The notes: generated by a model not told the origin, from the sequence alone. A DNA stretch of 60,000 bases from Cryptomeria japonica (GCF_030272615.1 NC_081409.1:649732468-649792467), one strand, 5' to 3'. Shown: positions 47,502-58,760, counted from the first letter of the stretch. A program made the numbers and translations.

Positions 47502-48917
47502 TGATGGTATAATGAAAGAACAAGGATCCGATCAACTACTGAGAGGGGGGGGGCGTGAATCAGTAGATACAAAAACTGATAAACTTCACCAATCTCAAAA
47601 TCAATCTCTCAAAGTAAACTTAGAACTATTAATGCAATATCATTGTCAAGATAAAAATTGTCAAGCTCAACCGGTTGATTGTTACAACAGATTAACAGCA
47701 AACAACTTGAAACTTACAAAAATTCAAATACTTTTACTCACATAAGTAAAACTTAATTTCATATTGTTGTCAGTTATCATAACATATCAAAGTGGATTAA
47801 GTAGTTAAGCAAATCAACCATAGAAACATAACCACAAAAATATTCACTACTTGACACAATATTTTTGACATGGAATCCCAAATGGGAAAAACCACAGTGA
47901 GATGAGACTCCCAAGATAACTATTTGAACTCTTTTGAAGTTCGCCCTATTAGGAGCCAAGCTTGTTAAAGCTTTTACAAAAAGTCATGTTAAGAACAGAT
48001 CCTGTTAGGGACCACTTGGTTAAGGGATTGACTATAATGCCTTGTTAGAAGTAATACCCTATGAGGAGTATCCTTTGTAAAGGATTTATAATCCAAGCTA
48101 ATGGATCACCTTGTTAGAGGATTTGAATAACACAAAGCTTGTTAGAGCTTACCCGGTTAGGGGATTTAACTGTTGTAATTGGTAGAAAACAATAAGACTT
48201 TGGTGATCTATTTGAATAGCACTTCACTTGCTTGTTCAGATCCTTTTCATGCTCCCATCTTCCTTTACTCAAGCTGCAGATACATCATCCGATTCGGCAA
48301 CCACGCACTCAACTAAAACTTTTCCAACTCTAAAACTAAACAACTCATCGACCTTATTAACAAATTAATTAGGTTGGTAACACAACAAAAACCTAATTCT
48401 CACATAGAGATTACAAACAAGTCGGTTCAAGTATGACTATTGGATTACATAACAATCTCTGCACATCATTCAAGAAAGCCTCGACCACTCCTTGATCACC
48501 GCTTCATCAAGCTCAGTAACTCATTATGCGCTTTGCATTACATGCAACATACTTGCTCATTTCATAAGACAAAAAATATTAACTCAACATGCAAAAAACT
48601 CTTTGAAACTCTCTTCATATAATATGCATACGTGGCATAATCATTACCACTCATTATCAGATCATAAACCAATCTAACCAATTCACCAGACTTAATCGGT
48701 TAGATTTTATCAAAACAAAACGTAGGGTTTACCAGTTCAACTCTCCAATACTTAGCAATACCGGTTCACTTCACAAACTTACCTACCGATTACAATTCCT
48801 TTCACTTAGCTCTTCCTACCGGTTACAAAACAAAATTACAACAATATCATTACCGGTTAATTGACATCAATGACAACATAACAAATCATTAATGCAATCT
48901 TCATACAAATACCAACA
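47502..48917 (-). repeat. LTR shared by copia elements 3 and 4
   Basis: Its left neighbour is a primer-binding site (5' LTR of element 3). Its right neighbour is a polypurine tract and pol 3' end (3' LTR of element 4). Left end TGATGGTATAATGAAAG, right end ATACCAACA. G-tract at 47545-47553. Confidence 0.92.
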
Positions 48918-50588
48918 ATCTCCCCCTTTGGCATTGATGGAAATACAAATATCAATACCATTGATTGCTGTGATTATGGATAGGAATCCTGGTTTACATT
49001 TTACCATGTACTCTCCTTATCTTCAATTCATCACCGGTTCTTATCCTCATAATCACATAGTTCTTCTCCCCCTTTGATAACAATGCCAAGTTGAAAGTAA
49101 AACATGCAATGTCAAACTCACTGTTCAAAATCAACAACGTGCAACTTGATGCTCCCCCTATGGAATAAATCCACTTCTACACCAATCCTGCTATAAAATT
49201 CTGCAAGTAGCTATGGGACTGATGTAATCTACATCATGCTCAATTGACCTTATGAAGGGCTATAACCCCTAGCTGACTTCTAAGATGCTCAAAAGTAGTC
49301 TTAGGCAGAGGTTTAGTAATGATATCTGCAAGCTGCTCCTTGGTAGAAACATACTCTAAGATCACATCTTTACTTTGCACTTTTTCCCTCAAGAAATGAT
49401 ACTTCAATTCAATATGCTTGGTTTGTGTGTGCAAGACATGGTTATTTTAAATATTAATGGCACCGGTATTGTCACATAAGATCTTTATAGGTTCTGTAAA
49501 CTTTATCTTGAAACCTTCCAAAATGTGCCTCATCCAGATAGCCTGGGTACAATTCATATAAGCTGCAACATACTCAGCTTTAGCAGTAGACTGTGAAATA
49601 CAACTCTTCTTTTTGCTACTCCATGAAACATGTCTTCCACCCAGAAAGAATACTCCACTAGTTGTGCTTTTCCTATCATCAACATTACCTGCCTAGTATG
49701 CATCTGTGTACACCTTCAAGTCAAAGTTTCCTTCATATGGATACCATAATCCATATTCAACAATACCTTTCAAATATCTGAATATCCTCTTGGTTGCTAT
49801 CAAATTTGTTGCCTTAGGATTCTTTTGAAATCTAGCAACTAGACCAACTGCATGAACTATATCCAGTCTGGTGTGAACAACATAGTGCAATTTTCCAATC
49901 ATCGACCTATACTCTTTCTCCTCAATAGATGTGGCCTCATGTTCCTTAGACAACTTACAACCTGTAACCATTGGTGTCCCAACTAGTTTACAGTCACTCA
50001 TACCAAATGTCTTTAATACCTCTTTCACATACTTAGACTGTGTAATGAAAATACCACTGTTCATTTCTTGTATTTGCTTATCTCTCCAACTAGAGACATT
50101 TCAAACTCACTTTTCATTTTATTTGCAAAGTCATTGCTCATATCCTCATTTCCTCCAAATATGATATCATCTACAAACACTTCACTAACTAGTATCTTAT
50201 CTCCTTCAGATTTGAGATATATGTTTCTATGTTCACTGGTTCTATGAAAACCTATTTTCATCAGGTGTAAATGAAGCCTTTCATACCGTGCTCTTGGTGC
50301 TTGCTTTAATCCACATGTTTCCTTATGCAACTTACATACCATGTCTTTCTCATCAGTTAAAGCATGACCATCTGGCTGCTCAATGTATACTTCTTCTTCC
50401 AGTATTCCATTGAAAAATGCAGATTTCGCATCCATCTAATATACTTTGAATCCCTCATGAGCTGCAAAAGCCAGTAAAGTTCTAACACCTTTGAGTCTGG
50501 CCACTAGTGCAAAATTCTCACCATAATCTTCTCCTTCTTCTTGTGCATAACCTTTTCAAACCAATCTAGCTTTGTTGCGAACTATCAA
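48918..50588 (-). mobile_element. Ty1/copia element 4, 3' part only
   Basis: Same family as element 3. It has the polypurine tract (48918-48929), the pol end and RNase H to mid reverse transcriptase, then an abrupt stop at about 50588 against unrelated A+T-rich DNA. Gag, protease, integrase and 5' LTR are missing. With element 3 it makes LTR-interior-LTR-partial interior. Confidence 0.88.
49240..50588 (-). pseudogene. copia element 4 partial pol (RT and RNase H)
   Basis: C-terminal end SQLGVIALHKVN stops at 49240-49242. RNase H frame 49240-49434 and upstream; reverse transcriptase frame 50061-50435 with EEEVYIEQPDGHAL, GLKQAPRARYERL and VFVDDIIFGGNED. Compared with element 3 it lacks about 17 bp near 50077, which shifts the frame just after the reverse transcriptase DD motif. 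It is less decayed than element 3 in places (the DD box is intact) but truncated. Confidence 0.88.
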
Positions 50589-51239
50589 AATAAAAATAAA
50601 AATTTCTCATTGTAAAGAGAATAAATAAATTCAATTTCTCTTCGAAGACAACCCTTTTTCAATAGGTAGCGGATGAGTAAAAATATATTAGGGTTGAATT
50701 TCACAACAATCTTAGTTAGGAAACATGTAGGGTAAAAAGAATTCAAGGAGGTTGGAAAGTGATGAAAGACCATCTAGGGTGTAAGAGCAGTCTTGTATCA
50801 CCAAAAAATATTGTTTGATTTTTCAATAAGGATTAAAAATGGTAGGGTTACTATATTTAGAAAGTTGATAGTTTTGCATGAAATTCTACAAAAACCTCCA
50901 AATTGGTGAAATGATGCCAATTGTGAAAGAAACGTCCCAATATCCTATGGTATTTGAGAGACATTAAGGCTTTTACTTTGGGAAATTTCTCCAATATGGC
51001 TTCAAATGCAATTCGAGGGTCTTAGAAGCTCCTTATGAGCTCTAAAGTTGAAGGAGTTTATGTCAGCAAAACTCATTATTGTAGGCCTCTTCACATGATT
51101 GACAATGATATATGATGATTGAAGATCTAATTACTAGGATTTAACTTATGACTCTTAGAAGTTCAACTACTAGAAATTTAAATTTCCTATTTCTAATAAA
51201 ATAAAAAATTGTGGAAAATAAATGGTTAGGCATTTGGCA
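50589..51239. other. unassigned A+T-rich DNA
   Basis: No gene is seen. Part may belong to the 5' LTR of the following gypsy element, whose left end I could not place. Confidence 0.5.
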
Positions 51240-51507
51240 CCTAAGAAAATGGGCTTACACTTTTCCATGATATTCTATGATAGTTATACTTTCTAAATAA
51301 AGCAACTAAATGGGTATTATAGAGGTAGTTCCAATTCTAGTAGAGTAGATTGTGGATTTGGCCTTGCATATTATTTTAATGAGAAAGCCCATGTGGTTGT
51401 AGCATGTTGTTTTTTGAATATATATTTTATTTCATTGAGATAATAAAAAACAAGTTGTTCTTTCTTACATTCTCTAACTGGGTTTGTAAGGGTAGTACCC
51501 TTCATCA
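51240..51507 (+). repeat. 3' portion of a gypsy 5' LTR
   Basis: Inferred from the primer site that follows at 51510 and the CA end at 51506-51507 (CCCTTCATCA). The left boundary is arbitrary because no second LTR is present. Confidence 0.4.
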
Positions 51508-51509
51508 AG

Positions 51510-51521
51510 TGGTATTAAAGC
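51510..51521 (+). other. degenerate primer-binding site of gypsy element
   Basis: TGGTATTAAAGC, two C/G-to-T/A changes from TGGTATCAGAGC. Gag starts about 90 bp downstream. Confidence 0.65.
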
Positions 51522-51610
51522 AAAATTTCTTGAGTGCATAAATAGATCGTTGAATATGAGGCATTTTACACCAAGACTATGATTTTGGGTCTATTAAAAA
51601 GGTGAAAAAG

Positions 51611-54545
51611 ATGCCCCCATACATAAATTATGGTGGAAGAAATGTTGTTGTGATAGAAAATGAATTTAGAGCCCTCCAAAGATAAGTTCAATCACTGCAA
51701 GAGGAGATACATAGAGGATTTGATATTAGAGCACAACATGAAAGTGAAAATGAATCTAAAGAAGAAGAACAGTCTGGAGGAGAACAAGAAGTAAGAAATC
51801 CTGATGATGGCAAATTCTTGAGGGCCATTTCAAAGATTGGAGAGAGGAAAAAAATTGAGGGTTCTAAATTTTCTGAAAATCTAAATCCAAATGAATTGAT
51901 TAATTGGATCAATGATATGGAGAATTATTTTGAATATGAAGAGGTGGGACATCTTCAAAATGTCAAGTTTACAAAGACCACGCTAAATACTCATGCTAGC
52001 ATTTGATGGAAATAACTTCAGTTAGAGAGAAATAAAAGAGGAAAAGATAAAACAACAAGATGGGATCAAATGGTGGACAAATTGAAGAGAAAATTTATTC
52101 CTATTGACTATGAGCCTAATTTTTGGAAAAGGATACAAGGGTTAAAGAAAGTGCAAAAATATATCAAAGAGTATAAAGTGTTCTATAGAGTCCAGATTAG
52201 AGTAGGTTATTAAAGAGGATTTTTCCTGAGATATAAGTGAGTTGAAGCTGAGTATTCAAGAAGAGTTGAGTTTGGTTAGGAAATATCTACCATTGAAGAT
52301 TGATATCAATTTTATTTGAAGGTAGTAGAGACTTTGAATAGAAGGCTTAAAAGAAAGAAAAGAGTTGGAAGTAATGGTGAAAAGACTAGTGTATGGTCAT
52401 ACAGAGACTGAAGTGAAGATCAAATGAAGACTAAAGGATCAAGTAGCAATCAAAACCAGAATGAAGATAACACCTAATATCCTCATAATAAAAGTAATGG
52501 AGATCAAAGAGGAAGAGTAGGATCTGGATGGGGATCAAGAAGAGGAGGATTTCATGAGACCTGTTTCCATTGTAGAGAAGAAGGACATCAAGCATTTGAA
52601 TGTCCCCAACATCAAGGAGCGAAAAAATAGATTACCCGAGGGTAATGCATAAGTTGCACATGTAAATGAGGATGTAGAATATTCACATTCAGAAGATACT
52701 AAAACAAGAGGGATTGTTGTTACCATAAGAGCCTTACTAAACGAAGAGAAAGAACTAGCTCAAACGAAGAATTTGTTCTGTAGAAGATGTAACTGAAGGT
52801 AAATTTTGCAATGTACTTATTGATGTAGGTAATACTGACAACCTTGTTTTAGAAGAAAGGGTTGATAAGTTGCAGTTAGAGAGAAGAAGGCATATGAGGG
52901 TGAACTCACAATGTTGGTTTCCACTTTTTGGTACATCCTGATTTTTGCTAAAATCATACATTTTTTTTAAAATATAATGATTTAAGCTTTAAGAGGTCCC
53001 ATTTGAAGTAATTAATTGAAGAGAGTTAGATCAAAGGTTCTTATATCAAAATTATTTTAATAGAACCTCTCTACTTCTAAATCATACATGCAATGGAGTC
53101 TCCCTTGCATCTATCAAATGCTAATAAAAAGCCAATTTTACATTAGCTTTTGGGGGGTCAAATGAATTCATTTAGAAGTTTTGTTTTAAAAGTATTTATT
53201 CCTTATTATAAGCTTTCCAAATAGTATAATTTTTAATATATTTAATTTTATTAATATATTTTTATTTTATTTCTTATGAATGTAGGTTTTTCACTGAACA
53301 TGAACTTCTTTATTCAATGCATTGGAAAAAATAGTAAACTAATTCAAAAAAATTCTTAAAAATATCTATGAACTAGGTATTGATGTCTTCTTTCTAACAA
53401 AAAAATAAAATTGAATTTTGATATATATATAGAACAAGTTATGTGTTCAAACGTACACCTATATCTAAACTAGAATTAGTTGAACTTCAAAACTTAATAA
53501 AATGAAAAATATTCAACATATCACTATCAAACCAACTGCATACCCTAGGTATTGATGTTACAAACCAAAATTTAAAAGAATTAAGTTTTTATCATTTATA
53601 GAAAAAAAAATTATGTGTTTCGGGATGCACATCACTCTTTAAAAATGTTGTTTGCTATAAAAAACTACTTTTTGAGGGAGATGGAAAAATTAATAAAATT
53701 TTATTGAAAAATATTAAAACAAATATATTTATAATCTAAAAACAAGATGTTACAAATCACTAGTTTACATCATCTTCAAATTCTTAACGGTTTAAAAATA
53801 TAGGTGTCGGAAAGTGAAGGTTTTTAACAAAATGTTCATCTAAGTGTCAAAGTTGGTCAAAAAGTGGGAACCCGTATAGTGAGTTCACCCATGAATCTAT
53901 ACCAAGTTGCTTGGTTGTAGAAGGATCATAAGTATTTGGCCAATGAACATTGTCTAGTAAAGTTTAAGATTGGGAATTATTATGATTAGTTATTGTCTGA
54001 TATTATTCCTATGGCTATTAGATATATATTGTTAGGGAGACTGTGGTAGTTTGATCAACATGTATTACATATGATGGATATTACAATAGTTATTCGTTGA
54101 CAAAGGATGAAATTCATCATAAATTGAAGCCCCAAAAAGAGGCAGAGGAAAAGATATGTAGTAATGCCAAAATATATTTAGCTGGTGGAAGGAAATTTCT
54201 AAAATATATTAAGCATGAACATATGTGTTGTGCTTTGATTCCTAGAATTGATAGAGAAGATGATAAAGGGATACCTATAGAGATTGCAGATTTTTTAAAT
54301 GACTTTTAGAATATTGTGTCTATAATGTGCCTGAAGGTTCACCTCTGGTAAGGAATATTAGTCACCAAACAAACCAAGTTCTTGGTACCAATTTTATGAA
54401 TAAGGTAGCTAATAGGATGATTCCAAAAGAGAATGAATAATTGAGTAGACAGGTACATGAGTTGTTAAGGAAGGGATTGATTTAAGAGGACTGTTCAAGT
54501 CTATTTGTGGTATCTACTATATACGATGAAATTGGGAATTCAATT
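51611..54545 (+). pseudogene. Ty3/gypsy gag-protease-RT remnant, interrupted by a DNA transposon
   Basis: Gag from the ATG at 51611 (MPPYINYGG), including NPNELINWINDMENYF. CCHC knuckle CFHCREEGHQAFECP at about 52558-52602. Protease-like IDVGNTDNLVLEERVDKL (about 52815-52870) has Val in place of the catalytic-loop Ser. After the 993-bp insertion the frame resumes with HCLVKFKIGNYYD (about 53950), CCALIPRIDRED (about 54225), VPEGSPL (about 54325) and NRMIPKENE (about 54410), the spacer just before the reverse transcriptase fingers. It ends at about 54545, before any catalytic RT motif. Stops are frequent. Protease before RT and the NRM.PKE region point to a chromovirus-like gypsy lineage. Confidence 0.8.
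52894..53894. mobile_element. 993-bp non-autonomous DNA transposon (MITE-like) with ATGA target duplication
   Basis: The element is 52898-53890, flanked on both sides by ATGA (52894-52897 and 53891-53894). It starts GGGTGAACTCAC and ends GTGAGTTCACCC, a perfect 12-bp inverted repeat, and the match continues imperfectly to about 34 bp (CCACTTTTTG in both arms). Removing it and one ATGA restores a continuous gypsy reading of the site, which proves insertion. The interior is A+T-rich with no transposase. Superfamily is uncertain: a 4-bp duplication not of the TTAA type is uncommon in plants. Confidence 0.9.
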
Positions 54546-54546
54546 A

Positions 54547-55198
54547 TTGTAAAACCAAATAAAGATCCAACCACATAAAACCCTAGTTCAACAATGACAC
54601 CATACACCCTTCACATGCTTAGTAGGGTTTGATCTCCATTATTTCCTATCTCCATTGATCTTGCTTGATATTGTTGCTCTTAGATTTTATGTGTGCATAA
54701 GAGCTCAATAAAAAATAGATTATGATTTTGTATGTAAACGTTTGATCATTATATAAGTAGGGATTCACATTTGCATTGGGATTCATTAGCATTAAGGATT
54801 GATAAGGATGAAAGGATCCTCTTATATAGGGAGTACCCTAGAAATGGAGGGATCAATGGTCGACTCAAATTAGATGGTAGGTATAGAAAAATATTAGGGA
54901 GGTCGTTAAAGATAAATTAAGAGATGAATGACAAGTGTCATGGAGGGAAAAAGCTAATGAAATAAATAAATAAATATTTAATTAAAAGAAGTCAGACCAA
55001 TTAAATAAATAAAATATTTATTTAATTTAGGGAAATGATAATTTAAATAAATAAAAATATTTATTTAAATAGGGAAAGGCTAGAAGAGGATAAATGAATT
55101 AATTAAATAATTATTTAATTAATAGAAGACTTAGAATAAAATAATTAAATAAATAAACTATTTATTTAATTAGGCTACGACAATTTTAGATGTCTACA
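54547..55198 (-). repeat. 3' LTR of a minus-strand gypsy element
   Basis: Minus-strand start TGTAGACATC at 55198, preceded by a purine run (AAAGAGGAGAAAAA, 55199-55212) as polypurine tract. A minus-strand TATATAAG box is at about 54813-54820. Contains the four palindromes at 55000-55171. The left edge is estimated from where the plus-strand gypsy reading stops. Confidence 0.55.
55000..55171. repeat. four consecutive A+T palindromes with matching arm changes
   Basis: Hairpins at 55000-55026, 55041-55070, 55098-55123 and 55143-55171. Arms are ATTAAATAAAT, ATTTAAATAAATA, ATTAATTAAATAA and AATTAAATAAATA, each with a perfect complementary arm and loops of 0-5 bases. The arms differ between hairpins but always in a paired way. 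Confidence 0.8.
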
Positions 55199-55467
55199 TT
55201 TTTCTCCTCTTTGAGACAATGCAACCTATCTTGTTGGCTCAAAGAAAAGAAAATTAATTGATGCAACATTTGCCGCAATACAATAGTGGTATGCCCCCTC
55301 AAGATATTAGGTGAAAATTTTAGAAACACTGCATATAATCTCTTAATAGGAAAGAAAGGCTAGAAGGGATAAGGATAAGGTGACAAGTGAAAACAGGGCA
55401 CGAAAGTGATCATCGTGCAATGAAAAGGCATTGGGAGGCAAGCACAACCAATTAGGGTTCCATAACC

Positions 55468-55476
55468 TATATATAG
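55468..55476 (+). promoter_or_regulatory. TATA box upstream of mobile-domain gene
   Basis: TATATATAG, about 30 bp before the likely transcript start near 55500. It reads toward the mobile-domain gene, opposite to the surrounding gypsy element. Confidence 0.5.
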
Positions 55477-58330
55477 AAGCCACGCGGTGAAAAACATCCT
55501 CATTTGCATCATTGTCATTTGAGAGATCGAAGTGTAGAGCATCCAAGGAGCTTGAGCATAGTAGATAATGGGTCCAGAGCTATGGTGGTCAGATTGCATA
55601 GGTTTGATGGAGTTCGATGCTTCCAACAACAAGCAAACATGGGTGAGTTGGTACGTATCTCAAATTTGCTTCTCAATTTTGTATTTATTATGAATTTATT
55701 AGTCTAGAAAGTGGTACAAAACAAAAATGCATTCAAAATGTTTGAAGGTTTCAACATGTATGTGTTAGGTTTAGGCGCATATAGGATGCGGCAATGCATT
55801 TGCACAAGGTAGATCTATGTACGTGCATGCATATGCAGAATATGTATATATGTTTGTATGTCTCATATAGGGAATAAGGTTGCCTCTACGTCGAACAGTG
55901 GCACATATAGGTCAAAAAATGCGTGTATGCAAGCTAAAAGTGTGTATAGGTAGTCTCAACGCATATGGGATAACTCCTAGCGCATATAAGTTTGGGAAGC
56001 AAAAGTTAGGGAAAAAACCAGTTGCAATGTGATGAGCATGTGCGGTAGATAGGATTAAGTGTTGAAGTGATAAAATCTGACAGATGCCCCAACAAAGTAA
56101 AGTAGAATGCTAGGATTTAGTGCAATGTGATAAACATATACACTGATAGTAGTAGCACCATATGATAAACATAAGCACTACCTAGATAGGGCCAAATAAG
56201 AAATACCATGTGATAAACATAAGTACCACTAGAATAGGAATAAATAAGCAACGCCATGTGATAAACATAAGTAATACTAGGAGCATGGCAGACTAAGCAA
56301 TACCATGTGATAGACATAAGCACTGTGAGATAGGGCTAGACAAGCAACACCATGTGATAAACATAGATACTACTAGGATAGGGCTGAGTAATGTGATAAA
56401 AATAAGCACCACAAAGATAGGGTTAAACAAGCAACACCATGTGATAAATATAAGTACTAATAGGATAGGGTAATGTCACGAGCTAATATGACGAGACTGA
56501 TGTGATTTGCTTGGTATGATTGCAGGAGTACTTGTCTCTCTTTGAGTCTTGGGAGAGATATCCCATTATGTAGAGATTTCAGCCACAGTTGACAAAGGAT
56601 CACCATAGATATGTAGAGGCGATGGGTTTGATCTACAAATTATGTTTATGCTTAAGATTCAAGTGAACATGTGATTATTGACTATGCTAGCTGAGAGGTG
56701 GCATTCAAAGAATTGCTCATTTTATTTGATGACCGACAAGACGTTAGTTACTTGAGAGGATATTTACAGGATACTCTACATTCCTATTGTTGGAGAGATG
56801 GTGTTGTATGATCATGATGGAGACAAGGATGCTCTGCATCGAGTGTTCCATGATAGGGGCCTAGAGATCCAAGATGGGCATGTGAGCCAGGAAACTATGT
56901 ATGCCAACTAGGAGGTCTTAGCAGTAGCTGTGGGCAAAGTCATTGTTGGTTATCTATGCGTAGAAAGGATGACACATGGTTTAGCTACTAGATGGGGATG
57001 GATGATGGAGATGATGATGACTCAATCTACCCGAATTGCATGGGGCCCATGTATGTTGGCCCATTTGTATCATGAGCTACACTAGTTTGTATATCTTGAT
57101 GGATGGGGCCTCGGATGCAGAGTGACATATGATCATATTGCAGTGACTGAACCAATTTGTTTCAGATTCAGGGGAGACAATCAGTCATATGTACATTACT
57201 ATTATATGATCACTTCCCAGCTTCTGTTGGAGAAGTTGGAGTACTGGAGGGGGGCCATTAATGATATAGATACTGTTATATAGAGACCCTACATTGATTG
57301 CGAGGACTCACAAGAGGATGCGATTAAGCTTCTATTTTGTTACTAGACCAGATGCTTGATCGGGCGAATGCCCTATATATTAGAGATGCATTTACCAAAC
57401 AGGGTATCTAGGCAATTTGGCAGGGTATAGTAGATGCCTCAAGGATCAGGTGAGTTTGCTCAGACAGTGTGAGAGAAAGTTTACTAGGGGCTATTTTTGT
57501 CATATCAGACTATAGTGGCCGAGTTCTAGACTCTTGTCCTGATGCCTTGGGACCTTCATAGGGATATGGAAGATGTAGGGATGATGTCTGATTACAAGGT
57601 GTACTTTAGAGCACACCTATTTCTGTGGTTGATAGGGCTAGGAGAGCCACCATCAAGACTAGATGATGACAATGATGATGATGATGGGAGACCAAGTCAG
57701 AGGAGACGAAGGAGAGGAGGAGATATGAGGGTGGTATGGGGGAGAGGAGGAGGAGAGGGAGGTGGAGCCTAGCATAGGGGAGACAAAGGTCAAGATGGTA
57801 GGCCACCTAGACCACCATGAGAGAGAGGGGGACAAATAGTACAGGTTGGACATATGTAGACATAAGATGCCCCACAATAGGTTGAGGGGGGGAGAGGAAC
57901 TACCTATGCACTAAGAATAGGTTCAGACCCAGGTCAAGGATATAGAGGCCTTGGAGGTGTAGGTGGCTAGGTTGAGGCAGGAGTTGCATGAGACTTGATA
58001 TGAGAGGGATAGTGCAATCGAGTGGTATACCATGGTAGAGGAGACTATCTAAACTACAACGACTGCTTAATAGGGAGATACAACTACATGATACACATTT
58101 TACTTGAGAGAAGGTGGTGAGATCACCTACTAGAGGAGTCTCTATGAGGCAATTGTGCCACCTCACCTAAGGGTGGGAAGCTATAGACAAACTTTCCAAA
58201 CTACATCTAGGAGATAGGGTTAGAGGGCATCTAGCGGTGGGGTCATGGGACTACTAGAAGGATCGACAAGGGGGAAACAACAAGGAGATCTAGGGGTTGG
58301 ACCCTCAAGGGCTCAAATTCTACCAAGGCC
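55469..58330 (+). pseudogene. plant mobile domain (MAIN/PMD-like) gene, degraded
   Basis: Plant mobile domain proteins occur as host genes and as transposon-borne genes. Domain blocks on the plus strand: LTKDHHRYVEAMGLIYK (about 56589), LAERWHSKNCSFYLMTDKTL (about 56687), IPIVGEMV (about 56780), RIAWGPCMLAHLYHELH (about 57031), RPYIDCEDSQEDAIKL (about 57290), GRMPYILEMHLPNRVSRQFG (about 57363). After these come an acidic-then-Arg-rich run (57655-57725) and a probable coiled coil (IEALEVQVARLRQELHET, about 57940-57990). A candidate intron runs from GTGAGT at 55643 to TTGCAG at 56525. Stops and at least one frameshift (near 56670) make it a pseudogene. Confidence 0.72.
56125..56470. repeat. 48-bp tandem repeats, about eight units
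   Basis: ATGTGATAAACATAAG-type starts at 56125, 56160, 56208, 56256, 56305, 56352, 56391 and 56439. Most spacings are 47-49 bp, with two short units (35 and 39). Lies inside the candidate intron of the mobile-domain gene. Confidence 0.85.
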
Positions 58331-58429
58331 TAGTGGCTCTAACAGAGGGTGTTCATCATAACCCTCTCATGTCCATATTGTCATTTTTTGTATGATATAG
58401 ACACCTAGGACATTTTTAGTCATATGATT

Positions 58430-58760
58430 TTTGACATGCATCCATGATCGTACCAAAAGTATATGTATTTCTCTCATTGCATGTATTCATGGTTGTCCCA
58501 AAAGTATATTGTATATAATATCATGACCAAGGACTTGGCAAACCACATCCTTTTTTACTGGCCCAAATCTTAGAGGTAAAGTTACTATTCCTTTCAAGAA
58601 GTGTTCTTCATCATCGTATGCCTTTATAGTAATCCTTTTCCTAGAATCGACAATGTTTTAGAGAATCCCATTTCCAAGATGGCTTTCAATGAACAAATAT
58701 TAAGACCTGCTCCTCCATCTATCAAGACTCATTTTATGCATTATTTATGGAGGTAAGTGT
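58430..58760 (-). pseudogene. gypsy protease fragment (Tat-like)
   Basis: Minus-strand reading in two frames: LIDGGAGLNICSLK (about 58690-58730, aspartic-protease active site), then TIKAYDDEEHFLKG and VVCQVLGHDIIYNILLGQP followed by a stop where Trp is usual (TGG to TGA, 58487-58489). The IDGGAGLN and YNILLG.PW pair is typical of Ogre/Tat-type gypsy elements. A frameshift separates the halves. A 45-bp direct repeat (58444 and 58489 copies) lies at its end. Confidence 0.75.

Larger units (their letters stand above)
41585..48917 (-). mobile_element. Ty1/copia element 3, complete with two LTRs (dead)
   Basis: Minus strand: 5' LTR 47502-48917, primer site, gag-pol 43315-47429, polypurine tract, 3' LTR 41585-42998. 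Related to element 1 in gag and pol but with different LTRs. The 5' LTR is also the 3' LTR of element 4, so the right side has no target duplication here. AATAC at 41580-41584 is the left flank to test against the far end of the composite. Confidence 0.92.
55199..58760 (-). mobile_element. probable Tat-like gypsy interior, rearranged
   Basis: Bounded on the left by a gypsy 3' LTR and polypurine tract. On the right it holds a minus-strand protease fragment with LIDGGAGLN. Between them lies a plant-mobile-domain gene on the opposite strand. Antisense extra ORFs between pol and the 3' LTR are described for Tat-lineage gypsy elements, which fits. Reverse transcriptase, RNase H and integrase, expected between the protease and the extra ORF, are missing. 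Unity of the parts is inference. Confidence 0.45.

Noticed and set aside
56117-56323. Repetitive Tyr/His/Met-rich minus-strand ORF
   Set aside because: It follows the 48-bp tandem repeats; no known protein.
57606-57877. His/Ile-rich minus-strand ORFs
   Set aside because: Shadow of the acidic and Arg-rich part of the mobile-domain gene on the plus strand.
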